Assembly: GCA_002245135.1 (NCBI GenBank)
Contig: NGBS01000606.1
Coordinates: 1 to 64,000, forward strand
Direction: 5' to 3'
Origin: Proteromonas lacertae
Lineage: Eukaryota > Sar > Bigyra > Opalinata > Proteromonadidae
DNA length: 64,000 bases
The notes beneath the pieces are model-generated. The model searched no databases. It saw only the letters and a program-made list of their open reading frames with translations, and was not told the DNA's origin. Made by a program: the position numbers and the translations under genes. The stretch's first letter is position 1. Each line of letters opens with the position of its first letter. Below are positions 1 through 13,800 of the stretch, piece by piece.

Positions 1-2588
1 TAATATATTCAGCAGTTAAAACATTATAACTTTTAGATGTTTCATCTATTCTATCATAATAATCACCTGTTATTACAAGATTAAACAACTATTCACATTA
101 TATTATAATGTATAGTATATATATATCATATATACTTGTTCTTTTGATAATTCATAACATGTTACTTCAATTGTCAATTCTACTCTATCACCCTTTATAA
201 AGTCTGGAGGAATTGTTATTACTTCAACGTTATTGTAACGATCTGGATACACTAAACCATTTGGATATATTATTGTGTCGTTTATTTCCACTGTTAAATC
301 CAAGTCATTCATACAAAGCTTCTTGAAGTCTTCTTCACTGGTGGATCATTCCACACTAATGTCACTTTGAACTTTTGCTTTGGATTATAATATACAGTTT
401 TAGTGTATTTATCTCTTTTAGTATAGAATCTATTATTATCTTTTATCAATTCTAATCGAAAGTGAGGATTATCTGCAAAATACAAAACCTTATCTAAAGA
501 AGCAATTCCAAATCCTTGTTTATGATTTGGCCATTCTTTGAATGTAACTTTTGCTCCTTGTTTTGTATAATATCCTTTTGCATTTTCACCACTATGAATT
601 AACATTGCTTTTACTAATGAAGAGGTTGGAGTAAGCCCATTTCCTGATACTTTTGTTCCTGTTGGATAATATCCTTCTTGTAAATACTGTTCAATAATTG
701 CAACAGCAGAAGCACCTAATGGAGTAGCCATTGATGTACCAGATTTAGTACTACACCACAACTATTATAATCAACTGGATTATTTTGTGAAGCAGCAGAA
801 GACCAAATTTCATCTCCCATGAATGAAATATCTGGTTTTATTCTATCATCATTAGTAGGTCCTTGAGATGAAAAATATGTTATATAATATTTTGTACTAC
901 ATTATAAATGATAAACATAAATATACTCTCTTGTGGTTGCATAGTATTGATGACTTGCTCCAACAGTAATTATATTTTTTCCTTGTGCTTGAGAGTCTAT
1001 AGATATACCTCTAGGAAGAAATTAGATTAAAAAAAATACGATAATTCACCTTCATTACCTGCAGCAAACAAAATGACCATATGCGGATTATTATATGCAT
1101 ATTCATCTATACTATATGTTTCCATGCTATATTTGTAATATTCAGCTCCCCAACTGTTACTAGATATAATACTGCCATAATCCTTCATTCTATCAAAGTA
1201 TTTTGATAAATCTTCTGGAACTGTCAATCCATCATCTTTCACTTGTATATCAATAAATGCAATTTTACTATCTTTAGCTAAAGAGTAAATAATGTAATAA
1301 AAGAAAATATGATTGAATTAATATATTGAAAAATGATATATTCGCTTCACTATCTTCATTTTGTAATGCACCAGCAGCTATTCCACAAACATGTGTTCCA
1401 TGTCCGTCTCTACAAATATAAACAATATATATATGAATTTATTATTATACTTTATATCACTTTTATCACCCATGTACTTTCATATCCTTGTACTTTTCTA
1501 TGATTTGACAGTTTAGTGTTATATTGTATTGATGCTGTTGTATCTCTAAATAAACAGTGAGACGTATCTAAACCAGTATCACCTATTCCAATTACTATAT
1601 TCTTTCCAGTTAACTTATTTCCTAAATACTTTACACCAGTACTAAAGCTCTCTGTATATCTGAAATGATTATAGGCTTGATTAGCTATACAAAACAATAA
1701 AATAAAAAATATATTAATAGATACATTTCACTCCACATATTTTACTATTATTGTGTGAAGATCTTAGTGTATTATGTTTTATCTTCAATTTTGGATCTAT
1801 TGATTCAATCATTGGTTCTAATAGTATGTAACTTAATACTTCATCTTCATTTCATCGTTTATTGATAACCTAATATAAGTATCAGAAGTATAATATTCAG
1901 AGAGAGATGAGTGCAATATTCGATAGTTAACAGAGTTAAGATTTCTCTTTAATAATTTATTTTCTCTTACCTTTTTGAAAGTATTTCTGTTGTTTTTCAT
2001 CAATTTTAGTATGTTTTCATAATTAATAACTGATTTGTCTTTTTCACTTTTGACCTTTTTTGTCTTATAAAGCTTGGATGATTGTAGCTCATCAACATAG
2101 AAATCTACTCCATTCATTATCATATTCTTTTCTTCCTTGTTAGAATTATCTCGAAATTTAATAACATATTCATCAGATATTTTATCTAATGTCAATAGCT
2201 TTATAAGTAAGCTCAACTCTTCATACTCGAAACTACAACTTGGATGATTTGTAAAATAGTCTTTTATCTTATTTTCATATGTATAAAAAATCATAGCACT
2301 TCCTTTATCACCTTTTATAAATTCTCTTCTTCCCAGTTCCTTTTCAAGATCTTCATTCAACACACAATCTGTTTTTACAACATACTCTTTGGGATCACTT
2401 GTAATATTGTAAAATGATTCATAATACTATATCAGAATAAATAAATAGTAAATGATTGAATGTAATACTCTATAAAATAATTTAGTATTCTCCTCATTTA
2501 TATTGATATAATCAATGTAGAATGGTTTTGCATCTGAAAAATGCACTAAAGCGATAGAGCAAATGAATAACAGAAATAGTATTTTCAT
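1..2588 (-). pseudogene. KP-43-like subtilisin protease, copy A; 3' end outside window, probably degraded
   Basis: Family S8 serine protease for the secretory pathway. It starts at 2588 with a signal peptide (MKILFLLFICSIALVHFSDA). A prodomain-like region follows, then the catalytic Asp (GIGDTGLD, about 1580), His (DGHGTHVCGIA, about 1400), oxyanion Asn (AAGNEG, about 1060) and Ser (GTSMATP, about 730). The downstream beta-sandwich continues off the left edge, so any membrane anchor is not seen. Introns lie where copies B and C have them. Unlike those copies the frame is broken at least three times: an 11-nt tandem-duplication-like insertion near 1840, two extra bases near 755 and a one-base shift near 325. 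One intron position near 1875 seems shrunk to a read-through remnant. None of these breaks sits in a long homopolymer, so I prefer real decay, but assembly error is not excluded. The family assignment is firm; the pseudogene call is moderate. Confidence 0.62.
567..743 (-). repeat. Near-identical tract shared by subtilase copies A and B (partner 3506-3682)
   Basis: This 177-bp stretch around the catalytic Ser differs from 3506-3682 at only two bases by direct reading, while flanking sequence diverges more. It covers the codons for GTSMATP and the following helix. This fits recent gene conversion or selection for an identical catalytic core. Confidence 0.75.
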
Positions 2589-2652
2589 AATTTTTTCATA
2601 CACCTAAAACGATCAAAAGATGTTAATTAAATAAATATGAATTTTGATATAT

Positions 2653-5553
2653 TTAAGGAGTAGGAACATTTATTTCTTCTGGAGATATTCTGTGATGATG
2701 TATTTCTTTCATTCTACAACGACATATACAATAACAACAAGCTAGTATCAAAAATAGAACAGCTACGCAAGCAGCTGATATTAATACTATATAAACAGGC
2801 TTCATTGTAGTTGATTCTGTAATACCACCATTCTCACTATCTGACTTCTTTGATGTTGGATTTACAATATATTGAGGGTTTTGACAAACAAGATCTACCT
2901 TCTTACCTGTAAAAGGATCAACAGAAATAATAGGTAATGGAAGAAGATTATATTCTTTAATTGGATCATTTTCATTATCATAGAATATACCAGTAATAAC
3001 AAGTGAATAATTCTGTGAAGAGGTTGAAATACTATCAGCACTAATGATTATTTCAGCAGCAAAATTTGATATAGTGTCATTACTATAATAGCATGGAGGA
3101 ATAGTAATAACTTGAACATTATTAGTATTATCTTCTTGTGATAGACTATTTGGATGGATTATTGTGTTATTCACTTTTACTTTTAAGTGTAAATGATTTA
3201 ATAAATAGGATGTTGCTCTATAATCAACTGGTGGATCATTCCATACTAAAGTAACTTTGAATTGCTGTGTAACTTAAAAAACATTAAGAAATACAATGAC
3301 ATTTATAAAAATATAAAAGAAAAGATATGTTAAAGTAATATTTGTATGAATGAATCTCATTTGAAGAAATACCTTCTTCTTCTAATAATAATAATCGAAA
3401 GTGAGGATTATCTGCAAAATATAAGATTCTATCTAAGGAAGCAATTCCAAACCCTTGACGATTGTTTGGCCATTTATCAAACAAATTCTTAGATTCTTGT
3501 CTTGAATAATATCCTTTTGCATTTTCACCACTATGAATTAACATTGCTTTTACTAATGAAGAGGTTGGAGTAAACCCATTTCCTGATACTTTTGTTCCTG
3601 TTGGATAATATCCTTCCTGTAAATACTGTTCAATAATTGCAACAGCAGAAGCACCTAATGGAGTAGCCATTGATGTACCAGAGAGTTGAAAGTAAGAGCA
3701 ATGCTCATAATTATCATTCTCTATTGCTTGTGATGAATATATACTTCTCCCCATTACAACTATATCAGGTTTGATTCGATTATCATTAGTTGGACCTAGT
3801 GAAGAGAAATATGAAATATAATATCTCGAACTATTCAGTATATACATAATAGTAATAATAGAATATATATACTCATCTGTTTCATCTTCATTAAAATCAG
3901 GTCTATTATTTGAACCAACAGAAATCCCATTTTTGAATTGAGCTTCTGAAGTTATTGTTGGATATCTAAATAATAATAACAATTATATTATACGGATAAT
4001 AACCATAGTTATTAGCAGCTATAAGTGCAACATGAGTAGGATTTGCATATAAGAATCTATCAAGATTATAAGATTCTATTGTATATTTATATTCATCAGT
4101 TCCCCAACTCATACTTGAAACAATACATCCATCATCCATTAATAATTTTAAATATTCTTCGCCAATGTCAATTGGTGTATATATATTTACACCACCTTCT
4201 CCTAAATCCCAAAATAATATTTTACTATCATATGCTAAAGATTAAAATAAATGTTAAAAATGAACTAAATAACAAACAATAACTATAGGAGGGAAAAATG
4301 ATATTTTTGAACTATCGTCAGTTATACTATATCCTGAAGCAATACCACAAACATGTGTACCATGTCCATTACTATATACAATACAATACAAATACATACT
4401 TTGTATCTGTACTATCAACATAAATGAAATACTCAACTACTTTCCTATGATTCATGTTTATATTATCATAAACAATATTATTGTTTTTATCATAAAACAT
4501 ACAATGATATATATCTAAGCCACTATCTCCAATTCCTAATAGTATATTTTTACCTGATAATTGGTGTTTCCAAGCTATTTCTTCACCTGTACTTAGACTT
4601 TGTAAATATTTTATATGACTAAAATCATCACTCTTTAATTGTCTACATGAACTTGTGTGATTATTGCATGAATATTCTTCTTGAATAATTGGAATAATTC
4701 TCTTTCTATGATTAATATAAACACTATCAATTTCATTTCGAGTGAGTAAATAACTTAAGATTTCATTCACTGATTCTGGCTCTATATACACTCTAAAACA
4801 AATTAAATAAATAAACAATAATACAGAATATGTTTCAATGAAGATGATTTTGGTTTTAAAATACGAAATGAATTGGATTTTAATCGTCTCTTTAATGATT
4901 GTTTATGTGATTTGTCTTTTATCTTTTTTCTTATACTCTTTGTGTTTTTCATAAGCTTAATTATCCTTTCATTGTCAATTACTTCGTCTAATACTTTTGT
5001 TTCCTTCATCTTTGTTTTATATGGTGATATTATGCTATTTACTTCATCCAAGTAATCTTCAACTTCATTCAATAGATGTATTAACTGATCTTCACTTTTG
5101 AGGTGGTTTTCTCTAAATTTCATTATATATTCATTATTTGTTGAATTTTTATTCTTAATAAAAATCAATTTCATAATTACACTCATTTCTTCATATTCTA
5201 GAGTGCAATCTTTATATTCAGAAAAACAATTCTTTATTTCACTTTCATTAGCATATATAATCATAGCAGTCTCATTAACACCTGATATAAACACACTTTT
5301 ACCAAACCATCCTTCAAAATCTACGCCTGAACTACAATTTGTCTTAATAACATATTCTTTTGGATCGTTTTCAAATCTTCTAAATGATTGGTAGTACTAT
5401 AAACAATAATAATTGTTGAATAAGAAAATGTGTAGATACCTTATTAAACAGTAATTTATCGTTATTTTCGAGGTTAAAATACTTTAAATAAAATGGTTCT
5501 ACACATTCACAACCTCTAAATACTATGAACAAAATAAACAAAAACTGACACAT
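2653..5553 (-). CDS. KP-43-like subtilisin protease, copy B, type I membrane protein
   Basis: Serine endopeptidase of family S8, predicted to act outside the cell or in endomembranes. Starts at 5553 with MCQFLFILFIVFRGCEC as signal peptide. About ten short introns can be placed. Catalytic Asp is in GIGDSGLD (about 4540), His in GHGTHVCGIA (about 4350), Ser in SGTSMATP (about 3680). The oxyanion segment reads AANNYG where copies A and C have AAGNEG: the Asn is kept but the flanking Gly and Glu are lost. After a beta-sandwich region come a membrane segment (IVLISAACVAVLFLILACC, about 2770) and a short basic tail rich in Cys and His. It lies 64 bp downstream of copy A's start in a head-to-tail array. 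A 177-bp stretch around the Ser site is almost identical to copy A. Substrate unknown. Confidence 0.85.
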
Positions 5554-5709
5554 TTTTCAAAAACTTTTCGTTTAAATAATCCCCAATTCTTTAAAACAGT
5601 TGTTAAATACACAAAATTCAAATAACAAATGTAAATAATACATATAAATATGTCATATAAAATTTAATCCTATCAAAAAAAACAGATTCTGATAGATTCA
5701 TTGATTAAT

Positions 5710-8547
5710 TCACTTCATTGTTGTTTTAAATCTAGCATTATTATCAGGTATTCTTTTAACAGATGGTTCAAAACAATTACCACCATCATCACTCTTCTCT
5801 CTCTCAGGAGTTGCTACTAATCTTCCTGTATTATGATTAGCAACAGTTGGTTTCTTTCTTCTCTTTCTGATGTTATAAGAACACATATATATGCATGTAA
5901 TAAATATCACTACTACTAATATACATCCAACAACAATGATTAGTATATACCCAAAAGCTAATTTTTCTGTAAATGAAATATATCCAGTTATTGGATCAGG
6001 AATAACAGGAGGAACAGGTAAAGGATCATAATAAACATCACGTTCATAATAACTATCGTAAAAATCACCTGTTAGGATTAAAACATATTCTTGCATTACT
6101 GAAAGATTTGAATATGTAACAACTACTTCTATTGATAATCTATCATTATTATATTCAATATAATTTGGTGGAATAATGATAACTTCAACATTATTTACAT
6201 TATCTAATGAGTTTCTACAATTTGCATTTAATAAAATTGTTCCATTAATGATTATTTGTATGTCCAAATCATTTAATAACAGAGATTTTGATTTTCTAGT
6301 AACTGGAGGATCATTCCAATACAGTGTTGCTTTAAACATATGTTTAGGATTATAATAATAATAAAATATTTGTGTTTTATTAGTTGAATGAATAATTTTT
6401 TCAAATATTTTTAATCTGAAGTGTTTATCATCAGCAAAATATAACACTCTATCCAAGGAAACTATCCCAAAACCTTGCTTACTGTTTGGCCAAGATGTAT
6501 ATTTATGTTCAGTATAATAATTCTCTTCAACATATCCATATGAATATTCAGCGCTATGAATTAACATAGCTTTTATTATAGCTGATGATGGTACAAATGA
6601 ATCTTCAGGATTCTTAGTACCACTTGGATAATATCCATCTAAGAAATATTCTTCAAGTATTGCTACAGCTGCTGCTGCTAAAGGTGTTGACATTGATGTT
6701 CCTGATTTGGTAGATTTATCACAATGTTGAGTAGTTGATAGTCTTTTAGATTTGGCAGAATATATTTCATCTCCCATTAGAATTATGTCTGGTTTGAATC
6801 TTCCATCAACAGTTGGACCTTCAGATGAGAACTGAGTTTCATAATACTTTGATCTATTTGTATATAAATAAATAATTATACTTCTCTTTTAATCCACTTA
6901 CTGAATTAGGTTGTAATGATGCTCCAACAATTATTGCATTCTTTGATTGGCTTTGACTTGAAATTGTTTTAGCACCTCTTTTTCCTTCATTTCCAGCTGC
7001 GTATATAACAACAAAAGTTGGATTATTATATCTATTGTAAAAAATATAATACTTCAATAATAACAATACATAAATCTATCAATTCTATATGTATCTTCAG
7101 AATAATAATATACATTAGCTCCCCAACTATTACTTGTTAATGAATCACCTTTACTCATCATCTTCTTAAAATAACTATTCTCAATATCACTTGGTGCAAC
7201 AATTATATCTCCATCTCTGCTTAAATCCCAGAAATCTATTCTACTATTTTTAGCTAAACTATTATAAGGAGCATCATTCATAGTAGAAGAACCAGCAGCA
7301 ATACCACAAACGTGTGTTCCATGTCCATTACTATAAACAAATATAATTAATTGACATACTTTAAATCTTCTATATCATTCTGTAATGTATTATAAGAAAT
7401 GACTTTTCTATGGTTATAATTTACTGAATTGTAATATATTCTCTCATAACTATCATAAAACATACAGTTTGTTACATCTAATCCAGTATCACCAATACCC
7501 ATCATTATATATTTACCTGTCAAGTTATGGTTTGATGCTATTCTTTTTCCTCCACTTAAACTTTCAGTATAAGCAAAATGATCATAATTAGCTGCTAATA
7601 CTATTTACAAATCATAATTAAACATATAGAATACCTCTACTTTCTCTTAAACTCCTTTTACAGTTTTTATTTTCTTTTATATCAAATAAAACATTCTTTA
7701 ATCTTGGAAATATATCAATCACTTCTTTTTCTAAACATAGATAACTAATTATTTCATTGATTGAAGTTGAATGGATGAATAACCTAAATATTTATATGAA
7801 ATATAGATATACGGCATATAATATTCATTATTATATGAATTACTAACTTCTTCTAATAACCTGAAAGAATTGCTTGATGAAATTAACAACCTTTTGTATT
7901 TCATTTTCTTTGCTTTTGATTTGATTGATTTTCTCATTTCCTTATTATGTTTCATTAATTGAAGGATTATCTCATGATCAATTACATTATTTGGCTGTGA
8001 CTGATCATTTATTTCTTTTATATCTTTTGATTCTACTGTTTTTAATTCATTTATATAAATATCCAGTTCATTCAATATTTGATTTATTTTGTCTTCTATT
8101 TTGATGTATTCATCTCTCATTTTCACTATATATTCATTACTCTGTTCTGATTCTTTTAAGAACAACAACTTCATCAGAATACTCATCTCTTCAAATTGTA
8201 ATGAACATTCTTTATTTTCTCTAAAATACTCTTCAATTTTCTCTTCACTAGAATATATTGTCATAACACTTTCTTTGCCCCCTGCCACAAATACTCTTTC
8301 TCCTAACTTTTCTTCAAAATCGATATTCGCACTACAGTTTGTTTTAATAATATATTCTTTTGGATCAGATATTACCTCTTTAAATGATTCATAATACTAT
8401 GGATTAAAGAAACAAACTAGAAATTTTACATACCTTTTGAAACAATTCTAGATCTTTCTCTTCTATGTCAAAATACTGCAAATAGAAAGGGTGAAGTTGT
8501 GTACATAAGGACACAGCGAAATAAGCCAGAAAAACAAACTGAAGCAT
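5710..8547 (-). CDS. KP-43-like subtilisin protease, copy C, type I membrane protein
   Basis: Best-preserved member of the array. The start at 8547 gives a signal peptide (MLQFVFLAYFAVSLC), aligned with the start of copy B; an upstream in-frame region to 8598 lacks support. The first intron follows the codons for LFQK, and the next exon begins YYESF as in the other copies. Catalytic Asp is in GIGDTGLD (about 7490), His in GHGTHVCGIAAG (about 7310), oxyanion Asn in AAGNEG (about 6995), Ser in SGTSMSTP (about 6700). A C-terminal beta domain carries WNDPP and NDLD motifs shared by all copies. It ends with a membrane helix (about 5930) and an 80-residue cytosolic tail starting RKRRKK. All four catalytic elements are intact, so it should be active. 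The role is unknown; surface shedding or nutrition are guesses. Confidence 0.88.
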
Positions 8548-8666
8548 ACTTGAAACGGATAAAAATACAAAAAAACAAAAAATGTAGCAAATGTGCAATC
8601 ATTGCATTTAATAAACACAACAATTTAATAATATAGGTTACCAATCAATTAATTGAAATATACTTC

Positions 8667-10147
8667 TTATATTAATTGTTTTTCTATATACTGGAATAAT
8701 TTCTCTTTCATTCTACGTTTATTGCATTTTAATGCACTATAATCCATAATCCATTTATACATTGTACCTATTTTAACATTTGATAAATCGAATTTCAACA
8801 GCTCATTAAGTGCTGGTTCAATCCTTGCATCATGAAATGGATAATATTCCATCTTAATTCTATTATTATTAGCTAAAGAGCATGCCATCCATTGAATCAA
8901 ACATTTCAATTCATGATTTCCATGATATACTCCACAACCCCAGTTACCAGTACTTAAAACTGTTTTATTTGTCTTTTTCTCATCAATTAAGAATGCAGTA
9001 TACGCTTTATTCAACTCTCTATCAATACAAGTCTTACTAAACTGATAAAGAGAATTATTTCCTTTGACTGTTCCATTATTCATGAAATGTAAAGCATCAA
9101 ATATAGTTATCTATATTAATAAAAAACAATTAATACATCATTTTGTATTACTCCATCTTTTACATCAGTAGTATCTTTAATAATTCCATTCAATACTGCC
9201 TTATTTCCATATCCCTCATATTTATTAAACGATTCACATCCTTGTACAAACACAGCTTCATTATCACTCATTTTCTCACACAATAGCACAGCCATTAATG
9301 ATTCTGGTGATCTCATTTCTATTAATTCTTCTTGTATTAATCCATAACCTAATACACCTCCACCTACTAAATTATTTGCAAATATTGAATGTATTGTATC
9401 ACTATTGTCTGTTAAACTACCTTCTGGTTTAATTGTAAAATCACAAAGAGTTTGAGTGACGTTTGACCAATCGATTGGGGCAGGTAATACATTACGAACT
9501 ATTCTTATATATTTACCTTCTGGATTATGTAATTCTTTTTCTTTCATACATTTGAAATATTGAAATAAACCAGCTATTTTTTGAGGAATTACTACTTTGT
9601 TAAAACCAAAATTTCTGCGATTTAAAATGTAACGGAATGTTGCACAATTCATAGGTGGATCTGGATATGAACCAATTAACAAATGAGACATTAGATAGGT
9701 TACATATTGACGATCTATAAGAATCTCTGAACTCTATACGAATATAATATATTAAACAACAATACAGATTGTGATTCAAGATAAGGCAATCTATTATCAT
9801 TGAATTCAATTAGTTTCTTTGAACATTCCAATATGTACTATTATTTTAAAAATTGTTTATCAAAAATATTATACGTTAAATACTCCATCATCATTTAGAT
9901 ATTCATTATAGTCTAAAACTCCACTACCATCTTTATTGAAAATTTGTGGTACAGCATTAGCAATTTGTTTTTGTTTGAATGCTAAGAACATATTACTGAT
10001 TTTTTCAACAGTATAAGGTGGTGTAGGAAGCTTTGATAAGAAATCTGACCAGTTTTTCTCTAATAAACAATATTTGTTTTCTTTCCATAACATATATGGT
10101 AAATTAATAAATTTTACTGCTTTTTTGCTAGAAGTAAACTTGAACAT
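8667..10147 (-). CDS. PARG: Poly(ADP-ribose) glycohydrolase (PARG)
   Basis: Hydrolyses the ribose-ribose bonds of poly(ADP-ribose), reversing PARP signalling in DNA repair and chromatin control. Four exons can be joined (introns of 26-37 nt near 9130, 9730 and 9850). The catalytic signature GGGVLGYGLIQEE (about 9320) contains the conserved Gln-Glu-Glu with the catalytic glutamate, preceded by the macro-domain-like DFTIKPEGSL. Also present are FVQGCESFNKYEGYG (about 9220) and the C-terminal block DRELNKAY...STGNWGCG (about 8950-9030), both typical of PARG. The N-terminal helical part has NLPYMLW and PQIF. Length about 461 residues, close to the compact catalytic core of the family. I chose the ATG at 10147; upstream codons have no ATG. 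Assignment is firm. Confidence 0.95.
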
Positions 10148-10243
10148 AGAGTTAACAATAATTCTATATTTTTGGGAAAACGAAATAATTTTCAGACACC
10201 CCGAATACAATTTTACATAAAAACGAATAAAATAAACAATTAA

Positions 10244-13200
10244 CTAAGTATTTAAAGGTTCTACTGGAGGTGTAACAGCAATAGGAAGTGGAGTACTACT
10301 TTCAGATTGAATTTCTTTCTTCTCTGAAGTTTTCATACTATCTGGTGTTTGAAAATCAAATTCATTTTTACTATTATTAGCTGCAGGTGTAGTAACATTA
10401 TGTGTCGAAGTACGATTAACAATTCGACTATTTCTATTAACTATACTATGTGTAGTTGCAGTATTACCATTAATATGAGTATGTGAAGTACGACTAACTG
10501 TTTTATGAGCTATACTACCATTACTAACACTGCTTCTATCTCCTTGCGTAGGATGAGAACCACATGTTCTTATCAAAACAGTTTTAGTAGTTCTTTGAGT
10601 TAATGTTGTATATCTTATTGCTTGGAAAGCTAAATTTGTACTTTCATTCTGTGTAAAGACAGAGTAACCACTACCTATTTGATTATTTTCATTCTTAGCT
10701 TGTTGTTCTTCTTTATAACCAACCATTTTCTCAACTACGGCATCTTGAAGTTCAGTATTCATTTGTTCAAAACCATTGAACCATCTTAACAAATCCTTTG
10801 CTTTAGTAGCATGAATACTACCTAAAAATGATTGTCCACAATTCTGTATTATCAATTGTAGAACTTCTTCATCTACTTTTTCAAATAATTGAGCATTTGG
10901 TTCTTCTTCTGCTGCTGTTTTTAATATTTTTTCTTTCAGTGAGTCACTAATATTCACTTGATATTTACCATCATCTTTAATATATTTATCAATCATTTTC
11001 TGTGTATAAACTTTTAATTTCTTTGGATCAGTATTTGGATTGTTGGCTATTTTGAAGAATTTTATTGAATCTAAGAAGTAATAAATGTTTTCCTCTAAAT
11101 GTAAATCTCTCATATGAAACATTAAGCAATATCTACTAATTGGATCAGCTAAAATCGCTGTATAAGTTGCATTAATTGATGTATAAGGTCCAATTACGAT
11201 TTTATTGGACATTCTGACATGAATAAATGTAGGAATACTAAGATAATATACTAATGATATAATAATGTAAATTATAACAATTGTCAATCCATCACCAAAT
11301 GAAATAGCATGTAATGCAAATAATAAGTCAATTATAATGAATAATAAATCACCTACTATAACAGCAATATTCATTATCAATAATTGCTTTTCTAGTTTAA
11401 TCCTTAATAATCTGAAACAATCAATGAGTGACACTAAATCAACCAAAATCTATAAGTAAATAATTAAAAAGCAAATATTTAGATAATCATACACTACAAG
11501 CTAATGCTAAAATCATATTCAAAACATCTGCTCCACAAGTTTCATAGTGAATTGGGATTCCTGCTCTCACATATTCATTCATATATTTGTTTTGGTATAA
11601 ACTTATTGATAGAACAGCTGTAATAATGAAGAAAACTCCAAATCTTTTGAAGTAAATACGATAATCTGCTTCTAACACCATATTCTTCTTTATTTCTTCT
11701 TCAGCTGTTTGATGACTGATACAATAATGTGATCTATTCATATTACAATATCAAATATTTTATACATACGATGCTATAAAAACATTAGCGAAGTAAAATA
11801 AATATAATCCAACCCAACAATTAATATCACCACTTGTTCCAGTTAAAATAAGAAAAGAAATTGTTATTAATACATAACCAAAAGCTCCTGAAAATATATA
11901 AGTTCTTTGTGTTGTAAGAGAAATAGCCAGATGTTTTTTTAAGAAAAATATAGAGAATAGTATTATTGATATAATGAAGGTAATACATGTAAATACCATT
12001 TGTATATAAAACAACCAAGAGGATGATATATTATCACAAGGAATATTTACATTTTCTGTTGGTATTTTTATACCTTTTGTACAAATATGTGGTTCTTTAT
12101 AAAACAATCTAACAGGCAAATCAGTGCTTTTACATTTCTTAAACTCCATATCAATATTAGATAATTTGCAATCATTCAATACAGCAACTGCATTAAATGA
12201 TACATCCTTATAACACTTTCCAGTAGTTGGTTGTGTATTTGTTATAGATATGAATGGCAAAGAACATTGAGTAATTGAATCATCATCACCATTTGATTTA
12301 CATTGAGTTAAATCGACAGTTATATTGAATGTATATGTTTCACCTTTAACTATTTCTCTATATATATCAATATTGGATGTATATATTGAAGCAGTACTTA
12401 ATTCTTTACGCAATTCAATTGTTAATGGCAATTCTCCATCGTTGTGAATTGATACACTTGATGTTGATGTTGTATCACCAGTATTATATCTGAATGTAAT
12501 TGTTGATTCATCTGATTTCCAGGATGCTAATTTTGTTAAATCAGAAATGGGAGTCATAAATACCATGTACAACGTTTTAAATACTTTTGGACTCCATGTT
12601 ACATAGTATTCAATTCCATTTATTGTCACTATAGAATGAGATAATATTAATAATTAGTTATACTTGTAATAATTCTCTCACTATACTCTCTGTGACTATT
12701 CAGTTCAGTTTCATTCATTTGCAACAGCTTATAAATGAATTTAAAATCTTCGGATTGATCTTGAAAATATCCTATATTATACAAACTAATATCATCACTT
12801 TCACTTTCACCTTCTTTCTTATGAAAGAATTGTTTCAGTGTATTATCATGTGCATATACAACATCTCCTGCATCAAGAATACATATAATATGACTATTCT
12901 TTGTAAAGTTGTATTTCTCACTAAATACATCAAAATAATCGATTATATTCAATTCGCTACTCATTGAACCAATTCTTTTACCTTTGTAATGCAATAAAGC
13001 ACAAAATGCTAAAACCCACATTTTGCCTCTAGGATCATTCTCACTTACGTATGGAGGAGATATGTATGGTTCTTGTGTTGGGTTCTGCTCTTCATTTCCT
13101 AGATAAGCCCAAAAGAATTCCTCATTATGCCAGATATCATCACTATAACCATAATCACATACTTTTGGAGCAGTATTTTTAGGATATATCATGTCGATAT

Positions 13201-13672
13201 ATGGAGAATCTCCTACTGTAATACCACCAGATGGACTATTCAACAAAAGATGAAGATATTCTAAAGCAGTATCACCTTTACTAAGAATATCAAGCATTTC
13301 TTGCTTTTCTGCATCATTCCAATTTGTTTTATTCGAACTTACAGGAGGAACATACATTATCATAAAATCACCAGCATCTTCTTCACTCATATTCATATGT
13401 CCATTATGCGTATCATCACAGTGAATAAAACTACTAGCGAGAAACCTGCTTCTAAATACCGGATAATCAGTTAAGACATGGGATTGAAAATCCACAGCAG
13501 CCATGTAATCAGCAAAATTCCCTGAAATATCATCATATGCAACTGTCGCTGTGTCTGAAACGCTTTGTTTGTCACAAACCAACCTATGTTACAAATATTC
13601 AGATTAACTATACAAAGACGAAGTGCTAATACCAGATAAAGTGATAATAAAAAGTAATATGCTGAATATCAT
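10244..13672 (-). CDS. Receptor with extracellular dCache-like domain, seven-helix region and RGS domain
   Basis: Predicted plasma-membrane receptor of about 1090 residues in five exons. The start at 13672 encodes a signal peptide (MIFSILLFIITLSGISTSS) split from the rest by a 30-nt intron. The extracellular part (13580 to about 12050) has a block YISPPYVSENDPRGKMWV followed by GKRIGSMSSELNIIDYFD (about 13060-12930), the layout of a double-Cache sensor, and then a Cys-rich, beta-rich stretch. Several hydrophobic helices follow between about 12020 and 11220. A cytosolic RGS domain (about 11150-10820) has CLMFHMRDLHLEENIYYF and a distal QLIIQNCGQSFLGS. The tail is Ser/Thr/Asn-rich. RGS domains speed GTP hydrolysis by G-alpha, so the protein may sense a small ligand and switch off its own G protein. 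Ligand unknown. The RGS call is firm and the Cache call moderate. Confidence 0.82.
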
Positions 13673-13800
13673 AAATTGTAATGATAGATTGAATAAATTA
13701 AAAAATAACAACCAACTCAAGCTAAATGTTTGAAAATCTTCATTTTCTTATCAAAATAAATGAACAATGTAAAAAGTAGATTAAGAAATTATTACTATTA

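Noticed and set aside
9869-10147. EF-hand-like string DGSGVLDYNEY inside PARG
   Set aside because: It sits in the N-terminal PARG helical region beside PQIF and lacks the flanking helices and full acidic spacing; probably chance.
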